Of a stretch of 64,000 nucleotides of DNA, positions 62,879 through 64,000 are shown in pieces. The stretch covers positions 1 to 64,000 of the forward strand of contig NZ_SPKJ01000009.1 in the NCBI RefSeq assembly GCF_009866965.1, read 5' to 3'. The notes under the pieces are model-generated. The model ran no database searches, had not been told where the DNA came from, and saw only the letters and a program-made list of their open reading frames with translations. The position numbers were made by a program, and so were the translations under genes. The first letter of the stretch is position 1. The number at the start of each line of letters is the position of its first letter. Origin of the DNA: Propylenella binzhouense (GTDB lineage: Bacteria > Pseudomonadota > Alphaproteobacteria > Rhizobiales > Afifellaceae).

Positions 62879-62902
62879 CCGGCGGAGCCTCCGCTCCGCC
62901 GG
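62879..62902. terminator. Strong bidirectional hairpin
   Basis: CCGGCGGAGC (62879-62888) and GCTCCGCCGG (62893-62902) form a perfect 10-bp stem with a CTCC loop. It lies 14 bases after the PhoD stop and before the convergent amidohydrolase stop at 62947, so it can terminate both transcripts. Confidence 0.7.
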
Positions 62903-62946
62903 GTTCCGCGGCGCCGGACCTTCCGCCGCCACAGCGCCGGACGCGC

Positions 62947-64000
62947 TCAGGCGTCGGCGTTCGCAGGGAAGTAGGCGGAGGGATCGACCGCGGCCGGCCG
63001 GCCCTCGAGATGGAGCACGCTCCGCTCCGGCTCGGCCTCCGCGACGACCCTGCCGCGCCGGATCACGGCGAGCCGGCGGGCGCGCAGCCGGATCGCCTCG
63101 ACCGGATCGTGGGCCTGAAGCACGACCATATCGGCATTGCAGCCGACCGCGAGGCCGTAGCCCTCCAGGCCCATGACCGCGGCCGCGTGGGACGTGACCG
63201 CCTCGAAGCAGAAGCGCATCGCCTCGCGCGAGGTCATCTGCGCGACATGCAGGCCCATATGCGCGACGTCGAGCATGTCCGCGCCGCCGAGCGAGTACCA
63301 GGGATCCATCGTGCAGTCCTGGCCGAAGGCGGCGTTGATGCCATAGGCGCGCATCTCCGGCACCCGCGTCAGTCCGCGCCGCTTCGGATAGGTGTCGTGG
63401 CGGCCCTGGAGGACGATGTTGATGAGCGGGTTCGCGACCACGTGCACGCCCGCCTCCGCGATCAGCGGCAGGAGCTTGGAGACGTAGTAATTGTCCATGG
63501 AATGCATGGAGGTGAGGTGCGAGCCCGTCACCCGCCCCTGCAGGCCGAGCCGCTCCGTCTCGTAGGCGAGCGTCTCGATGTGGCGCGACATCGGGTCGTC
63601 GCTCTCGTCGCAATGGATGTCGACGCGGAGCCCGCGCCCCGCCGCGATCTCGCAGAGCGCCTTCAGGCTCGCGGCGCCTTCCGCCATGGTGCGCTCGAAA
63701 TGCGGGATCCCGCCGACCACGTCGAGACCCCTGTCGAGCGCGCGCTCGAGGTTTCCCGCAGCGGTGGGCGAGCGGTAGTAGCCGTCCTGCGGAAACGCGA
63801 CGAGCTGCAGGTCGATATAGGGGGCGACCGTGCGCTTCACCTCGAGCAGCGCGTCGACGGCGGTCAGCCGGTCGTCGCAGACATCGACATGGGACCGGAT
63901 CGCGAGCAGGCCCTTCGAGACGGCGAGGTCGCAATAGCGGAGCGCGCGCTCGACGACCGCCTCGACGGTAAGGAGCGGCTTCAGCTCGCCCCAGAGCGCG
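62947..64000 (-). CDS. Cytosine deaminase-like amidohydrolase (5' end outside window)
   Basis: The frame is open to the window edge, so the start lies beyond 64000. About 350 residues are visible. Motifs of the CodA-type amidohydrolase barrel are AIRSHVDVCDDRL, LRVDIHCDESDDPMS, GSHLTSMHSMDNYYV and GQDCTMDPWYSLGGADML. The last resembles the metal/active-site Asp strand. The C-terminal strand domain is GCNADMVVLQAHDPVEAIRL. The family deaminates cytosine, isoguanine or related heterocycles; the exact substrate is unknown. Confidence 0.85.
   Translation of the reverse strand, partial: ALWGELKPLLTVEAVVERALRYCDLAVSKGLLAIRSHVDVCDDRLTAVDALLEVKRTVAPYIDLQLVAFPQDGYYRSPTAAGNLERALDRGLDVVGGIPHFERTMAEGAASLKALCEIAAGRGLRVDIHCDESDDPMSRHIETLAYETERLGLQGRVTGSHLTSMHSMDNYYVSKLLPLIAEAGVHVVANPLINIVLQGRHDTYPKRRGLTRVPEMRAYGINAAFGQDCTMDPWYSLGGADMLDVAHMGLHVAQMTSREAMRFCFEAVTSHAAAVMGLEGYGLAVGCNADMVVLQAHDPVEAIRLRARRLAVIRRGRVVAEAEPERSVLHLEGRPAAVDPSAYFPANADA

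Overview
The window is uniformly G+C-rich, densely coded DNA with frequent ATGA/TGATG gene overlaps. It probably comes from an alphaproteobacterium, most likely Hyphomicrobiales-like. This is inferred from the CysD/CysNC arrangement, a DUF3309 mini-membrane protein, a KpsC-type capsule locus, a ribose-type ABC importer with a Tat-exported binding protein, and an accessory aa3-like oxidase operon. The genus cannot be assigned from sequence alone.

Layout. (1) 1-2.4 kb: end of a TonB-like gene, a DUF3892 protein, a SnoaL-like protein flanked by an imperfect ~68-bp direct repeat, and a 2OG-Fe(II) oxygenase. (2) 2.9-20.7 kb: a large catabolic regulon. A LacI-family regulator sits between two minus-strand operons. 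The distal operon encodes a sugar-type ABC importer, an IpdAB/GctAB-like pair, a family III CoA-transferase, a TPP enzyme and DhaK/DhaL. The proximal operon encodes two more IpdAB/GctAB-like pairs, a natural Gfo/Idh/MocA + aldo-keto reductase fusion and a MaoC-type dehydratase. Both operons start next to the same 13-bp near-palindrome (AAAAACGATTTTA). The gene set joins sugar uptake and oxidation to CoA-thioester chemistry, and I do not recognise the pathway. (3) 21.1-24.3 kb: an epimerase, then a compact low-G+C island of about 2.2 kb bounded by an intact tRNA-Met(CAT) and a 38-bp copy of its 3' half. The island carries a HEPN protein and a large protein with a possible nuclease-like C-terminus, and is the best candidate for an undescribed defence-type system. 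(4) 24.5-28.5 kb: housekeeping and stress genes, including an orphan HigA beside a decayed higB end.

(5) 28.5-53.7 kb: a capsule locus with KpsC, an export lipoprotein, KpsE/M/T, a full PAPS-forming set (CysD, CysNC), three sulfotransferase genes (one broken by an in-frame TGA), several glycosyltransferases (three proteins share a YxxxxxDV-type repeat), a WbsX protein, a DUF4214-methyltransferase, GT61 and RmlC/B/D. Together they suggest a sulfated, rhamnose- or deoxysugar-containing surface polysaccharide. RmlA, KpsS and the Kdo genes are not in the window. (6) 53.7-64 kb: a P1B-type metal ATPase divergent from a PIG-L deacetylase/D-lyxose isomerase pair; an unusual haem-copper oxidase operon whose subunit II lacks the CuA domain and whose subunit I lacks the usual D- and K-channel residues; an M15-like protein; a PhoD-type phosphatase; and the 3' part of a cytosine deaminase-like amidohydrolase running off the end.
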